Assembly: GCA_003349915.1 (NCBI GenBank)
Contig: QFXE01000005.1
Span: 186,001 to 250,000, forward strand
DNA: 64,000 nt
Reading direction: 5' to 3'
From: an endosymbiont of Escarpia spicata
Lineage (GTDB): Bacteria; Pseudomonadota; Gammaproteobacteria; Chromatiales; Chromatiaceae
Shown here: piece by piece, positions 10,046 to 19,532 of the stretch
How positions within the stretch are numbered: position 1 is the first letter of the stretch
Layout of the letters: each line of letters begins with the position of its first letter
The notes under the pieces: model-generated
What the model saw: the letters and a program-made list of their open reading frames with translations, nothing else
The model's database searches: none
Told to the model about the DNA's origin: nothing
Program-made: the position numbers and the translations under genes

Positions 10046-12859
10046 TCACTCCAAACTGCCACGCTCGACGATCTGCTGCAAGGCTGCGGCCGAGAGCTTG
10101 TAGACATCTGTGATCTGCTCATAGACGGTATTCAGATCACTTCCATCCTGTTCACGGCCTTTGGTCTCCAACTCCCTGGCCAGGACCGAGAGTTCGATTG
10201 CCCCCACATTGGCACTGCTCGATTTCAATGAATGAGCAGGCCCCACCAAGGCGTCCAGATCGCTGGACTGAACTGCCTGTCTGATTCCATCCATCAGGTC
10301 AGGCGCACTGTTCAGATAACTCTCCAGCACCATAATGAAGTCCTCATCCATGATCTCAAACAACTCCTCCACTACCGCAATATCGATGACATCGTAGGAC
10401 ACTTCCCCCTCCTCCACATCCGTTGACTGCTCCTGAGTCTGCGAAAATTCCGCTGATTCAGCAGAATCTTCCGGAACATCCACTTGATCTTGCAACACCT
10501 CCCGCATGGGCAACCACTGCCGCAGCATATTTTCCAGCGCCGCCGGCTTGACTGGCTTGGACAGATAATCATCCATCCCCGCCGCCAGGCACCGTTCCCG
10601 ATCCCCTGCCATCGCGTTTGCCGTCATTGCAATGACCGGCAGTCGGGCAAGTCCCTGCTGCTGTTCACGTTGCCGAATAGCATCCGTCGCCTCGTAACCA
10701 TCCATTCGAGGCATCTGACAGTCCATCAGTACAACATCAAAATTCTCACTACCGACCGCCTGCATTGCATGGACACCGTCCGTCGCTGTGACTGGCTGTA
10801 AGCCCGCCTTCTGCAGAATCTTCTTTACCACTGCCAGATTGACCGGATTGTCCTCCACCACCAGGATCTTACCTACCAGCGGGGTGTGTTGAGGTAGTGG
10901 CGTTTCTTCGGCCATCTCCACAGTTGACGGCTCATCCAGTATCTCAGCATGCCCATCATCCCAGCCGAAAGATTCGTCAGGCATTCTTGGCATAGGCTGT
11001 TCCGCAGATACGGCCCCAACACCCGACACCGTCTCGACATCAAGCAGCCGTTTGAATCTCTGCTCCACCTCCACCCTGTGGATCGGGGCGTTCAGTATCT
11101 CAATGCCCTGACGACCAAGGGACTTTGCATCTGAAACAGTGGGGTCCAACACCAGAAACTTAACCTGAAAAAGCACAGGATTGGCCCTAATTTCCTCGAT
11201 CGTCTTCAAAATTCCCTGGCCTGAAACCCGACCATCGATAACGATCAGTTCATAACTCCAGCTCTCTCCCAGGTTTGCTGATGCCTGGAGCTTGGATATC
11301 GCATCGTAACTATCCACAGCCTGTTCAAAAACCATTCCCCAATCCCGCATATAGGCCGCAATGTTATGGGCAACCTCATCTTGCGCCAGTATCAAGGCAC
11401 GTGCGCCCTGCAGATCCCGCCGCGCGGAAGGCACCTCTTCCAAGGATTTGCGCAGTGGCACGACAAACCAGAAGAGGGAGCCTTTGCCCTTCTTTGATTT
11501 AACCCCAATGCGCCCACTCATGAGCTCCGTCAGACGTTTGCAGATCGCCAACCCCAGCCCGGTCCCTCCATGCGTGCGGGTGGTGGATGCATCAGCCTGT
11601 GAGAAAGGCTGAAAAAGCCTCTCCACCGCCTCTTCCGACATGCCGACACCGGTATCACGTACTGCGAAGAGCAATTCCACCTCGGTACGGGTAGCGTGCC
11701 TGATGGTAACTTCCACGGAGATACCGCCTTTTTTGGTAAATTTAATCGCATTACTCACCAAGTTCGTCAAAATTTGCCGCAGCCGAATCGGGTCTCCACG
11801 TACTGCGGGAGGCACATCCTGATCTATCCGATAGCTAAGTTTGAGCTTTCTGCGGACTGCAGCGTTCGTCATCAGGACGGTTACCTGCTCCACCAGTTCA
11901 CGAATATTGAGTTCGATGAACTCCAACTCCAGTTTGCCGGCCTCAACCTTGGAAAAATCAAGAATATCGTTGATGATGCTCAACAGCAGTTGGGATGAGT
12001 TGAGCGCGGTATTGACGAATTGGCGCTGTTCACTCTCCAGCTTGGTCTCCCGCAGCATCTCCAGAATGGGAAGAATGCCGTTCAGAGGGGTACGAATCTC
12101 ATGGCTCATGGTAGCCAAAAATTCTGTCTTGGCCAGATTCGCGGTCTCAGCCGCCTCCTTGGCCAGCGAGAGCTCCCGTTCGACATCCTGCCGTTGATCA
12201 TTTTCCGCACTCAGACGATTGGACAACTCCGACAATTGGGTCTCTGTCTCCATCAGCCGTTCGCGCAACAAAGTCCGGTTGGCCGACATCAGCAAAAAGC
12301 GCTGCTGAGCCGCCGTCATCCACATGGAGAGGATTCCCAACGCCAGCAGATAGGCGATGAGTCCCACCCAGGCGCCTTCCTCTAATGCCATACCTGAGAG
12401 GGTCACATTCAGGATCACCGGCAGTGATGCCGCCAGAATAAAGACCAGGCTCGCCAGGCCGTCCACTGTCAGCAAAATGGCAGAGAGAAGCACCACGACG
12501 CCAATCAGGGCATAGCTCAGCAGAGACTCGTGGGACATAGGCTGCAACAATAGAAATATCAGTGCAGCAGACCAGGCCAAGCCCAGCAACAAAACACCCG
12601 GAAGAAAGGGAAAACGCCAGTTGAGCAGATTGGAAACAGCCGCGCGGTGGGCAAAAAAGGTCAAAACAGCCTGTAAAAGCAGGATAGCGAGCAGCACCCC
12701 ACCCCAAATCTGGCCACGGGCAAAATCCCAGGCGTTGTTGATGGAGAAGAAGATAGCGGCGCCCACCAGATTGGCAAGCATCAGCACAACGCCACTGCTA
12801 TAGAGCAGCCTGACCTGTTCGGCCTTTACCTTGATATCTTCAAAATTATTTTCCGTCAT
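10046..12859 (-). CDS. membrane hybrid histidine kinase with REC and Hpt domains
   Basis: A 937-residue BarA-like phosphorelay kinase. The first 200 residues contain about six hydrophobic segments without a large periplasmic loop; a coiled coil follows. HisKA has [15 protein letters not shown], the ATPase domain has [15 protein letters not shown] and GTGLGL. A first receiver-like domain keeps an Asp (VIDGRVSG) but has Ala where the conserved Lys should be (LNAPI), so it is probably degenerate. The second receiver is normal ([24 protein letters not shown]). A C-terminal Hpt domain carries [12 protein letters not shown]. The ATG at 12859 is preferred to an adjacent upstream TTG. Its output regulator is unknown; the next gene encodes a FimX-like protein read in the opposite direction. 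Confidence 0.9.
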   Translation of the reverse strand: MTENNFEDIKVKAEQVRLLYSSGVVLMLANLVGAAIFFSINNAWDFARGQIWGGVLLAILLLQAVLTFFAHRAAVSNLLNWRFPFLPGVLLLGLAWSAALIFLLLQPMSHESLLSYALIGVVVLLSAILLTVDGLASLVFILAASLPVILNVTLSGMALEEGAWVGLIAYLLALGILSMWMTAAQQRFLLMSANRTLLRERLMETETQLSELSNRLSAENDQRQDVERELSLAKEAAETANLAKTEFLATMSHEIRTPLNGILPILEMLRETKLESEQRQFVNTALNSSQLLLSIINDILDFSKVEAGKLELEFIELNIRELVEQVTVLMTNAAVRRKLKLSYRIDQDVPPAVRGDPIRLRQILTNLVSNAIKFTKKGGISVEVTIRHATRTEVELLFAVRDTGVGMSEEAVERLFQPFSQADASTTRTHGGTGLGLAICKRLTELMSGRIGVKSKKGKGSLFWFVVPLRKSLEEVPSARRDLQGARALILAQDEVAHNIAAYMRDWGMVFEQAVDSYDAISKLQASANLGESWSYELIVIDGRVSGQGILKTIEEIRANPVLFQVKFLVLDPTVSDAKSLGRQGIEILNAPIHRVEVEQRFKRLLDVETVSGVGAVSAEQPMPRMPDESFGWDDGHAEILDEPSTVEMAEETPLPQHTPLVGKILVVEDNPVNLAVVKKILQKAGLQPVTATDGVHAMQAVGSENFDVVLMDCQMPRMDGYEATDAIRQREQQQGLARLPVIAMTANAMAGDRERCLAAGMDDYLSKPVKPAALENMLRQWLPMREVLQDQVDVPEDSAESAEFSQTQEQSTDVEEGEVSYDVIDIAVVEELFEIMDEDFIMVLESYLNSAPDLMDGIRQAVQSSDLDALVGPAHSLKSSSANVGAIELSVLARELETKGREQDGSDLNTVYEQITDVYKLSAAALQQIVERGSLE

Positions 12860-13264
12860 CAACCAATACTGTCAGCGAGAACCACAGGGCAAGGGTGGCT
12901 GGAATGTTTCAACGCAGATTCAATGGACACAAAATGAACCACGTCCTGGGACAACAAGCCCAGACCCAGATCAGACAACCATGCCGCCCTCGCGGGCCAG
13001 CAGCAGCCCTCTACCACCAGAGATGTCATTCCACAAAATCCCTTTTCGTTCCTAAGTTAGCATATAGGCAGCTATTTCGCTCCTGATAAAACCTGTTTCG
13101 GCCGCATGAAAAAAAACTATAATCCCGTTTATTATTTTTCAACATCTTTCTAAAATCCTGTAAACTTTTGTCATGATTCTTATGGAAGCAGAACTTGTCG
13201 TCCCGGTTTTGAAAAAGTCTTCATAATCGGTCTGTCCAATAACAAAATCTAAACACCCGTAAGG
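12860..13264. other. divergent intergenic region
   Basis: A 405-base gap between the leftward hybrid kinase and the rightward FimX-like gene. I see no convincing coding sequence. The right half is AT-rich with A- and T-runs, including a TATAAT at 13118-13123 on the plus strand that could be a -10 element, though no good -35 box is at the right distance. It probably carries the promoters of both neighbours. Confidence 0.4.
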
Positions 13265-15650
13265 ATGTCTGAGTCCAACAACATTCATAAGCAGAGCGTT
13301 GGCGAATTGAAGCAGGTTTTCCTGCGGCACTTGCCGGAGCGCATGACAGCTATCGACGATGTATGGAGTTCACTCACATCGGATGATTGGGATAGCGACA
13401 AACTATTTCGTCTTTTTCAGAGAATTCAGGACCTGGCTGGTGCCAGCAGTCGTTTTGGACTTGTCAGAGTCAGTGAGACGCTCTATATCGATGGAGGCCT
13501 ATCTCGGCACACTCCTCGGCACTGATCGAAAACCCGAGATGGAGGTAATAAGCCACCTGAACGAAAGCCTTATGTCACTCCATGATGCTGTGGATGAATT
13601 GCGGCAAAAAAAAACGGGGCCCGACAAAGGCAAAGACTGTCTGCTTCATTACCTGCGTCATGCTCAGGATATCGTACCCAGCCTCATACAGACCCTGGAG
13701 GCGGAAAACTGCCAGGTTTTGACTTTCAACCAGCCCGATGACCTAGTGGGTGAGCTGGAAAAGAAGCTGCCTGACGGTCTACTCATTGACTGTCAGCTAC
13801 TCGCTCAGCTCAAGCCGATTTTCGATGAACTGGAGCGGCTTGAACAACGAGACATAGAGAGACCGAAGCTGATCTTCCTCTCTCGACCCAACGATTTGGG
13901 ACTCCGTCTCCAGGCGTTGCGTATCGGTGCGGCGGGCTATTTCACATCTCCATTCAATATTCCTGACCTGACAGGGAAAATTCTGCAACTGGTAAAACCC
14001 GACAGAGAGAGAACCTATCGGGTACTCATCGTTGAAGATGACCCATCTCAGGCGGATTTTGCGGCGGCTATTCTGCGCAAAGCCAATATCGAAACCCTGG
14101 CCGTCACCGATCCGCTCAAGGTAATGGATATTCTTGATCAGTTCCGGCCGGACCTTATCTTGATGGACCTTTATATGCCGGGAGCCAACGGCATCGAACT
14201 CACCAGCATCATCCGGGAACGGGAGGAGTTTGTCAGAATACCCATCGTTTTTCTCTCCGGAGAGCAGAATGCAGACAAACAGCTGGACGCACTGAGTGTC
14301 GGCGGGGACGACTTCATCTCGAAACCTATTCGTCCCCGTCACCTGGTGACTACCGTCAATAACCGCATTCAGCGAGCCAGGCACATCAGCTCCGCCCAGT
14401 CCACACCCAATCAACGGGATCCTGTCACAGGCCTCCATACCCGGCGATTATTCTTTACGCAACTGGACAGGCAACTTGTGCCTGCCTCACCATCGGCCCA
14501 AATATTGGGCGTTTTCTATGTTGGGCTGGGAAACCTCAGTGAGATTCGCATCAGCACCAACGAAACCCAGATCAACCGATTACTTGGCCAGCTCGGCAGC
14601 CGAATAGCTGGACTGATCGAACCTCAGGACATGGCCGCGCGCAACAGTGACGACTCAATTCTGTTGCTCGCAAACCGGCCACACAAAAATAACCTGGAGG
14701 CTCTGGCAGAGGCCGTTCGAAAGGCAATATCGGATACCCCCTTCGAAATTGATGGCTTGAAGCTCAGACTTGAAGCCAGCATTGGTATCAGCTTCAACAG
14801 CGAGCACGATCACAGCAGCTCCGAAATGGTTACCAGAAGCTCCCTGGCATCGGCCAATGCACAGGCAGCTGGAGGAAATAGAACGGTCGTGTTCAGCGAG
14901 GGGCGACACGTTCAAAAGAAAAACGCTCAAACGCCGGACATTCCGCTTGAAAAATTGGTCAGAAAAAGTCTTGAAGAGAATACATTTCAACTGGTCATTC
15001 TGCCTTTAGCCAGCACTGAACAGCAGGCCGGCATCTTCCACGAGTTACTGCCACGGATTCGATCCGAACAGGGAGAGACCGTCCCTGCAGAGCAGATTCT
15101 GCAAACCGCCAAACGCATAGACCGGCTAAGCGACGTCGAACGTTGGCTCTGCGGGGAAGCAATCTCAATTCTGGATGAACGGCGCCATGAAGGGCGACAG
15201 ACCAACATAGTCATTCATCAATCTGCTGCCACCATTGAAGATATGGGGCGTTTACAGTGGATTCGTGATCAGCTCCGCAGCCGCCAACTGGTGGGTACCG
15301 GGATCCACATGGAGTTCGATCTCGCTGATCTGGCTTTCGATCTAAAGCGTTCAAAAGCCTTCATTCGGGCACTGCGCGAAATGGGCATCAACATCTCACT
15401 CGCCCGTTTTCTCGGTAACGATGCGGCCTTTAAAGTACTCAACTATCTGGGGGCAAATTTCATCCGACTGTCCAAAAAATCATTGCACAGTGAAGAGGCC
15501 GCAATTGCCGGCATCTCCAGCAAACTGCACGAATCTCATATCAAAATCATCCTTCCCAGAGTCGATAAATCAGATCAGATTGCGCCAGCCTGGATCCATC
15601 ACGCTGATATTATCCAGCCGGATTTGCAGAATAATTCCGGCAAATCATGA
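13265..15650 (+). CDS. FimX-like Hpt-REC-REC-GGDEF-EAL protein, frameshifted near the N-terminus
   Basis: Two overlapping reading frames appear to be one gene. The first (from ATG 13265) encodes an Hpt-like helical segment ending VRVSETLY; the second continues SMEAYLGTLLG and runs to 15650. One extra base near 13484-13490 separates them. The long part has a degenerate receiver, a good receiver (VLIVEDDPSQ, LMDLYMPGANG, ISKPI), a GGDEF domain with NSDDSILLL in place of the signature, and an EAL domain with HELLPR and ISLARFLGND in place of key acidic residues. Both output domains are therefore probably inactive, as in FimX, where the EAL domain binds c-di-GMP. The frameshift may be a real mutation, a programmed event or a sequence error. 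The gene is upstream of a Crp/Fnr regulator. Confidence 0.72.
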
Positions 15651-15666
15651 AGTCGAACTTCCGACC

Positions 15667-16344
15667 TTGATCACCGATTCCCAACAAATCGATCGGATCA
15701 TCGACTGCTTCGGTTTTCTGCGCCGGAAAGACCCGACATTCAAGCGACTTTTTTTCCAGGCCGCCTCGGTCGTCCATTTGGACAAGCCGCAATCCATCTG
15801 CCACGAGGGTATGTCATGCACCCACCTGGCATTGGTAATCAGCGGCACTGCACGCATCTACAAGCTTGGAGAGAATGGCCGCGAAATCACTCTCTATCGC
15901 ATCGGCAGAGGAGAGAGCTGCATCTTGACGGCATCCTGCATCATCAGCAACACCCCCTTCCCTGCCATTGCCGTCTGCGAAGAGGCGTTAGAGGCAGTAT
16001 TGATACCCACTGCTGAAGCACAGAACTGGATGAGCCGGTTTCCGGCTTGGCAGGAATATCTCTTTGGACTCGTCTCAGAACGTCTCGCCGAAGTCATCAC
16101 AGTGGTGGAAGAGATCGCTTTTCGGCGGGTTGACCATCGACTTGCGGCATATCTGTTGAAGCGCGCCGAATCGAACGGCAACCAGGCGATAAAAGTAACG
16201 CACCAGGAGATCGCTTCAGACTTGGGCACCTCCCGTGAGGTTATCAGCCGCATCCTAAAGGATTTTGAGAGCCGTCAGATGATCAGTACAAATCGCGGCA
16301 GCATTGATCTACTGAACACCCGGGCGCTGAGTAACCAACTGTAG
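15667..16344 (+). CDS. Crp/Fnr-family transcriptional regulator
   Basis: A protein of about 225 residues with an N-terminal cyclic-nucleotide-binding-type beta barrel (LVISGTARIYKLGENGREITLYRIGRGESC), a long dimerisation helix and a C-terminal winged helix with the recognition segment HQEIASDLGTSREVISRILKDF. Several Cys are present in the sensor half (two near SICHEGMSC, and a pair around SCILTASC), but not in the N-terminal FNR pattern, so the signal is unclear. The start is uncertain: no ATG is available in frame near the expected N-terminus, and the TTG at 15667 gives the usual family length. The gene starts only 16 bases after the FimX-like gene and precedes a palindrome and a DUF2892 gene. 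Confidence 0.82.
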   Translation: MITDSQQIDRIIDCFGFLRRKDPTFKRLFFQAASVVHLDKPQSICHEGMSCTHLALVISGTARIYKLGENGREITLYRIGRGESCILTASCIISNTPFPAIAVCEEALEAVLIPTAEAQNWMSRFPAWQEYLFGLVSERLAEVITVVEEIAFRRVDHRLAAYLLKRAESNGNQAIKVTHQEIASDLGTSREVISRILKDFESRQMISTNRGSIDLLNTRALSNQL

Positions 16345-16500
16345 GCCAGTTCAAGTTTGCGGAACCAACAAACAAGGATGTTCTACCGGATCTTTCGCCT
16401 GATCCGCTACGCTTGATCATGCCTACGAACCCGTTGAAGCAAAGACACTCCCTCTGCGGCCTTTGCGTTATACAGGAGTATCCCGGACACGCGGAGCCAA

Positions 16501-16515
16501 TGTGACTAAGTCACA
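16501..16515. promoter_or_regulatory. TGTGAC-TAA-GTCACA palindrome, candidate Crp/Fnr operator
   Basis: A perfect inverted repeat of TGTGAC around a 3-base centre, 96 bases before the DUF2892 start. The half-sites recall the TGTGA/TCACA arms of CRP-family sites, but the spacing is 5 rather than 6 between TGTGA and TCACA. Its place between the Crp/Fnr gene and DUF2892 makes it a natural target of the regulator next door. Confidence 0.5.
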
Positions 16516-16610
16516 TACATTCGGTGCATCTACGAGTAGCATTCCGGGCATGGCGTTGCCTCTCATGCTACTGAGGCTCGTCTCCTTCATCTACAGATCA
16601 GGAGAAAAAG

Positions 16611-16802
16611 ATGACTAAGAACGTTGGCGGAATAGAAAAAATTCTTCGTATTATCGTTGGTATTGCCCTGCTTGCCTGGGGATTCATACTAAGCGATCCG
16701 ATCAACTGGTGGGGCGCTATCGGTGCTGTGCCCCTGTTTACCGCCCTGATGGGCTGGTGCCCCCTCTACTCCATTATTGGCGTCAACACCAACAAGAGTT
16801 GA
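16611..16802 (+). CDS. DUF2892 (YgaP-type) inner membrane protein
   Basis: A 63-residue protein with the DUF2892 pattern: an N-terminal MTKNVGGIEKILRIIVG segment, two transmembrane helices, and the conserved GWCPLYSIIGVNT ending. The same domain forms the membrane part of the rhodanese YgaP; here it stands alone. Function is unknown, though it is often found near sulfur and redox genes. A good AGGAGA site precedes the ATG. A Crp/Fnr-type gene lies directly upstream, with a palindrome between them that may be its operator. Confidence 0.88.
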   Translation: MTKNVGGIEKILRIIVGIALLAWGFILSDPINWWGAIGAVPLFTALMGWCPLYSIIGVNTNKS

Positions 16803-16890
16803 TCACGGCCAAACCCGGGCGGGAGCCACCGACGCCACCGGTGTCGTGCCTCTCGTTTCGGGTTCGCCTCCAGGTTGGACCGGGGTTAAT

Positions 16891-17955
16891 TCACCCAGAG
16901 CCCTCGATTACGGCCGGCCGTGGCCAACTGGCCAAAACTGCCTGCACGAGAGTGGCTAACGGAATGGCGAAAAAGACGCCCCAAAACCCCCAAAATCCTC
17001 CAAACACCAGGATCGCAACAATAATTGCCACCGGGTGCAGATCAACAACTTCAGAGAAGAGCAACGGCACCAACACATTCCCATCCAGCGCCTGAATCAC
17101 GAAGTAAGAAGCTGCGAGCCAGGCAAAATCGGGAGACCAGCCCCACTGAAACCAGGCGACGAAAAGCACCGGGAAGGTGACCACAGCCGCTCCGATGTAG
17201 GGAATGATCACCGAAAGACCTACGGCCACAGCGAGTAACAATGCGTAATTCAGTCCCAACAGGGAGAAAGTGGCATAACTCGTCGCCCAGATGATGATAA
17301 TTTCCCAGAACTTACCGCGCACATAGTTACCGATCTGCCGATCCACATCTTTCCACACCGTTCCTGCAAACTTTCGGTGCTTGGGCAGGTACTGGATAAT
17401 CCACTCCAGGATCACCCCTTTGTCTTTGAGAAAAAAGAAGACCAGTAACGGCATCAGAATCAGATAGACAAGAAGGGTAATGACGCCGACTACCGAGGCC
17501 ACCGACCAGGAGAGCACCCGCTGGCCAAAACCACCAATCTCACTGCGAATCTGGCCGATCAACTCCTCTATCTGTACCTGGGAGACGATTTCAGGGTATC
17601 TCTCCGGCAACTGCATCAACGCCTGCTGGCCGGTCGAGATCATTGTCGGCAACTGCTGGACCAGTTCCGTCACCTGACGGGAGAGCAGCGGCAGCAAGCC
17701 CAACACAACCAGCGCGACAAACAGCAGAAAACCGCTGAACACCAGTAGCACCGCACCCAACCGGGGCCACCTGCGACGCTCCAGCAGGCAGACCACTCCC
17801 TCCAGCAGGTAGGCCATGACCACACTGGCCAACACCGGCGCAAGCATGTCCCCCATGGTCAAAACAACGCCAAAACCGATCACCAGAAAGATCGTCAGGG
17901 AGACAATCTGGGGATCGGAAAAGTAACGTTTGAACCAGTCAGTAATGACTTGCAT
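16891..17955 (-). CDS. AI-2E family (PerM/TqsA-like) membrane transporter
   Basis: A 354-residue integral membrane protein with about seven to eight hydrophobic segments, including two close pairs at the N-terminus, the soluble segment between residues 85 and 140, and the conserved central LLVYLILMPLLVFFFLKDK followed by PKH and the VIIPYIGAAV and LDGNVLVPLLFS motifs. These are hallmarks of the AI-2E family, which includes the AI-2 exporter TqsA and Na+/H+ antiporters. The substrate here cannot be assigned. It is downstream of the LysR and small-gene pair by about 70 bases, with a GCCTCG hairpin at 17977-17991 in the gap. Confidence 0.85.
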   Translation of the reverse strand: MQVITDWFKRYFSDPQIVSLTIFLVIGFGVVLTMGDMLAPVLASVVMAYLLEGVVCLLERRRWPRLGAVLLVFSGFLLFVALVVLGLLPLLSRQVTELVQQLPTMISTGQQALMQLPERYPEIVSQVQIEELIGQIRSEIGGFGQRVLSWSVASVVGVITLLVYLILMPLLVFFFLKDKGVILEWIIQYLPKHRKFAGTVWKDVDRQIGNYVRGKFWEIIIIWATSYATFSLLGLNYALLLAVAVGLSVIIPYIGAAVVTFPVLFVAWFQWGWSPDFAWLAASYFVIQALDGNVLVPLLFSEVVDLHPVAIIVAILVFGGFWGFWGVFFAIPLATLVQAVLASWPRPAVIEGSG

Positions 17956-18026
17956 GTTGTTTGAAGTCTAGGCTCTGCCTCGTCACGAGGCTGCTTTCCA
18001 GGTAATGGAAGCTGGAAACAGGATAT

Positions 18027-18401
18027 TCAGTCTCCATCTCGATAGCGCTGATAATGCCGCTCAAACAGGGCTTCTAGATCATCGATGACCTCCACTGCCC
18101 CCCTGCCCTGCATCACATGGGCCATCATTAGTGACGAGGTCTCGCTAAACATCTGATCCCGCTCCAGCATGAAGTAACTCTCACTCAATCTTTTGATCGC
18201 CTTTACCACGGATTCACTCTCAGGACGCGGGATTGGTTTGAATGTCTGCAGCGGTTCCGGCTCGGATTTGGTCTCCTCGACGCCTCGTGCTGACAAAAAT
18301 TCAGCGAACGCCATCAGACTCAAGCGGTTCTGTTCATCCAACATTGAATACAAATCAAGCAGCTTACGCTGCTCTGGAGGTAATTTTTTCTGGGTTGGCA
18401 T
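18027..18401 (-). CDS. conserved protein of unknown function
   Basis: A 124-residue soluble protein, mostly helical, starting MPTQKKLPPEQRKLLDLYSML. It has a proline/glutamate-rich middle (EPEPLQTFKPIPRPES) and no signal peptide, membrane segment or known catalytic motif. It reminds me of short proteins in sulfur-oxidising gammaproteobacteria that databases sometimes mislabel as CoA-transferases; I would not assign that function. The ATG at 18401 is preferred to a TTG three codons earlier. It lies 11 bases downstream of the LysR gene and is probably co-transcribed with it. Confidence 0.65.
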   Translation of the reverse strand: MPTQKKLPPEQRKLLDLYSMLDEQNRLSLMAFAEFLSARGVEETKSEPEPLQTFKPIPRPESESVVKAIKRLSESYFMLERDQMFSETSSLMMAHVMQGRGAVEVIDDLEALFERHYQRYRDGD

Positions 18402-18412
18402 AAACTGCAAAT

Positions 18413-19327
18413 CTACAATTCCTCAGTAGAGTGACTCTCACAGTAAGCACTGGCAAATTCGAGTAATTCTTCCATGACCCGGAGGCGAAACTTCTGTTTC
18501 TGGTGGACAAAGGAGAATGGACGTTCCAATGGCGGATCCAGCTTAATGGCACACAGGGCACCCAACTTCAACTCTTTCTGGACAGTCGCCCGGGAGACCA
18601 CTGAAACACCCATACCCGCCTCCACGGCCCCCTTGACCGATTCCGGGCTGCCCAACTCCATGGTGATGTTCAGGCTATTGTTGCAGCTATCAAGGTGCTC
18701 ACACATATAGTCATTGATAACCTCCCGGGTGCCGGATCCCTCCTCCCGGCAGATAAAGGGAAAATCCAGCAGTTTCTTGAACGGGATGGCCTCATGACCT
18801 CCCAACTCATGGCCGGGTGGCACAATAGCAACCAGATGGTCCTTTCGGCATACCTTGACCACCAGATTCTTGTTGCCCACAGGGGCTTCCACAACCCCCA
18901 GATCGATGCTGTTGTTCTCCACCATGGAGACGATGCCATCAGAGTTGGAAACCCGCAGATGAATGGTGACTTCCGGATAACGTTTTCCAAAGTCGCCAAG
19001 CAACGCGGGTAGCATATACTCCGCAATGGTGGTGCTGGCGCCAATGGTCAGCGCCCCGCGGATCTCTCCAGTCATCTCACGCACCGCGTTTTCCATATCG
19101 GCATAGAGATCGAAGATTTGATCGGCATATTCGAATACCCGCCCCCCTGCCTCGGTGAGGCTGATCCGATTGTGCGTGCGGTCGAACAGTCGCGTGTTGA
19201 AATACTCCTCAAGTTGACGCACCTGAAATGTCACCGCTGGCTGTGTCATATGCAGGGTTTCAGCCGCCTTGGTAAAACTCAGCAGGCGTGCAACTGTGTG
19301 AAATACTTGTAACCTGCGATCGGCCAT
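18413..19327 (-). CDS. LysR-family transcriptional regulator
   Basis: A 304-residue LysR-type regulator. The winged helix covers the first 60 residues with the pattern FTKAAETLHMTQPAVTFQVRQLE; the effector domain begins near residue 90 (ALTIGASTTIAEYMLP) and has the two-lobed periplasmic-binding fold. The closest remembered groups are CysL/CbbR-like regulators of sulfur or carbon assimilation, but the effector is not identifiable. It is transcribed divergently from the fadL-type gene, with a LysR-box-like palindrome between, so autoregulation and control of the porin are likely. Confidence 0.9.
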   Translation of the reverse strand: MADRRLQVFHTVARLLSFTKAAETLHMTQPAVTFQVRQLEEYFNTRLFDRTHNRISLTEAGGRVFEYADQIFDLYADMENAVREMTGEIRGALTIGASTTIAEYMLPALLGDFGKRYPEVTIHLRVSNSDGIVSMVENNSIDLGVVEAPVGNKNLVVKVCRKDHLVAIVPPGHELGGHEAIPFKKLLDFPFICREEGSGTREVINDYMCEHLDSCNNSLNITMELGSPESVKGAVEAGMGVSVVSRATVQKELKLGALCAIKLDPPLERPFSFVHQKQKFRLRVMEELLEFASAYCESHSTEEL

Positions 19328-19381
19328 ACTTATTTTCCCCTGCTCAGCCTCGGCTTTCTGTGCCGATAAATTCCTTTTATA

Positions 19382-19400
19382 TCATAAATCCCTATTATGA
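19382..19400. promoter_or_regulatory. TCATAA-N7-TTATGA palindrome, candidate LysR box
   Basis: A perfect 6-base inverted repeat with a 7-base centre, which includes the T-N11-A core of LysR sites (TAA-N7-TTA). It lies 55 bases upstream of the LysR start and 132 bases upstream of the fadL-type start. Confidence 0.6.
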
Positions 19401-19532
19401 GGAAATGCTAATCTAGCTTCCCCCATAAAAAAAACCGCTTTTTGGTGGCATTTTTTCCCTGAATCTCTTAGCCTCACAGAACTGCCCGAAATGGGGGCGA
19501 GAATAACCACATAAATACGGGCGGAGGAACCC

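Noticed and set aside
15421-15666. N-terminal extension of the Crp/Fnr regulator
   Set aside because: This part is the out-of-frame image of the FimX-like gene end and would give about 82 residues with no family match.
18027-18401. CoA-transferase function for the short conserved protein
   Set aside because: At 124 residues, with no CoA-transferase motif, such a label cannot be supported.
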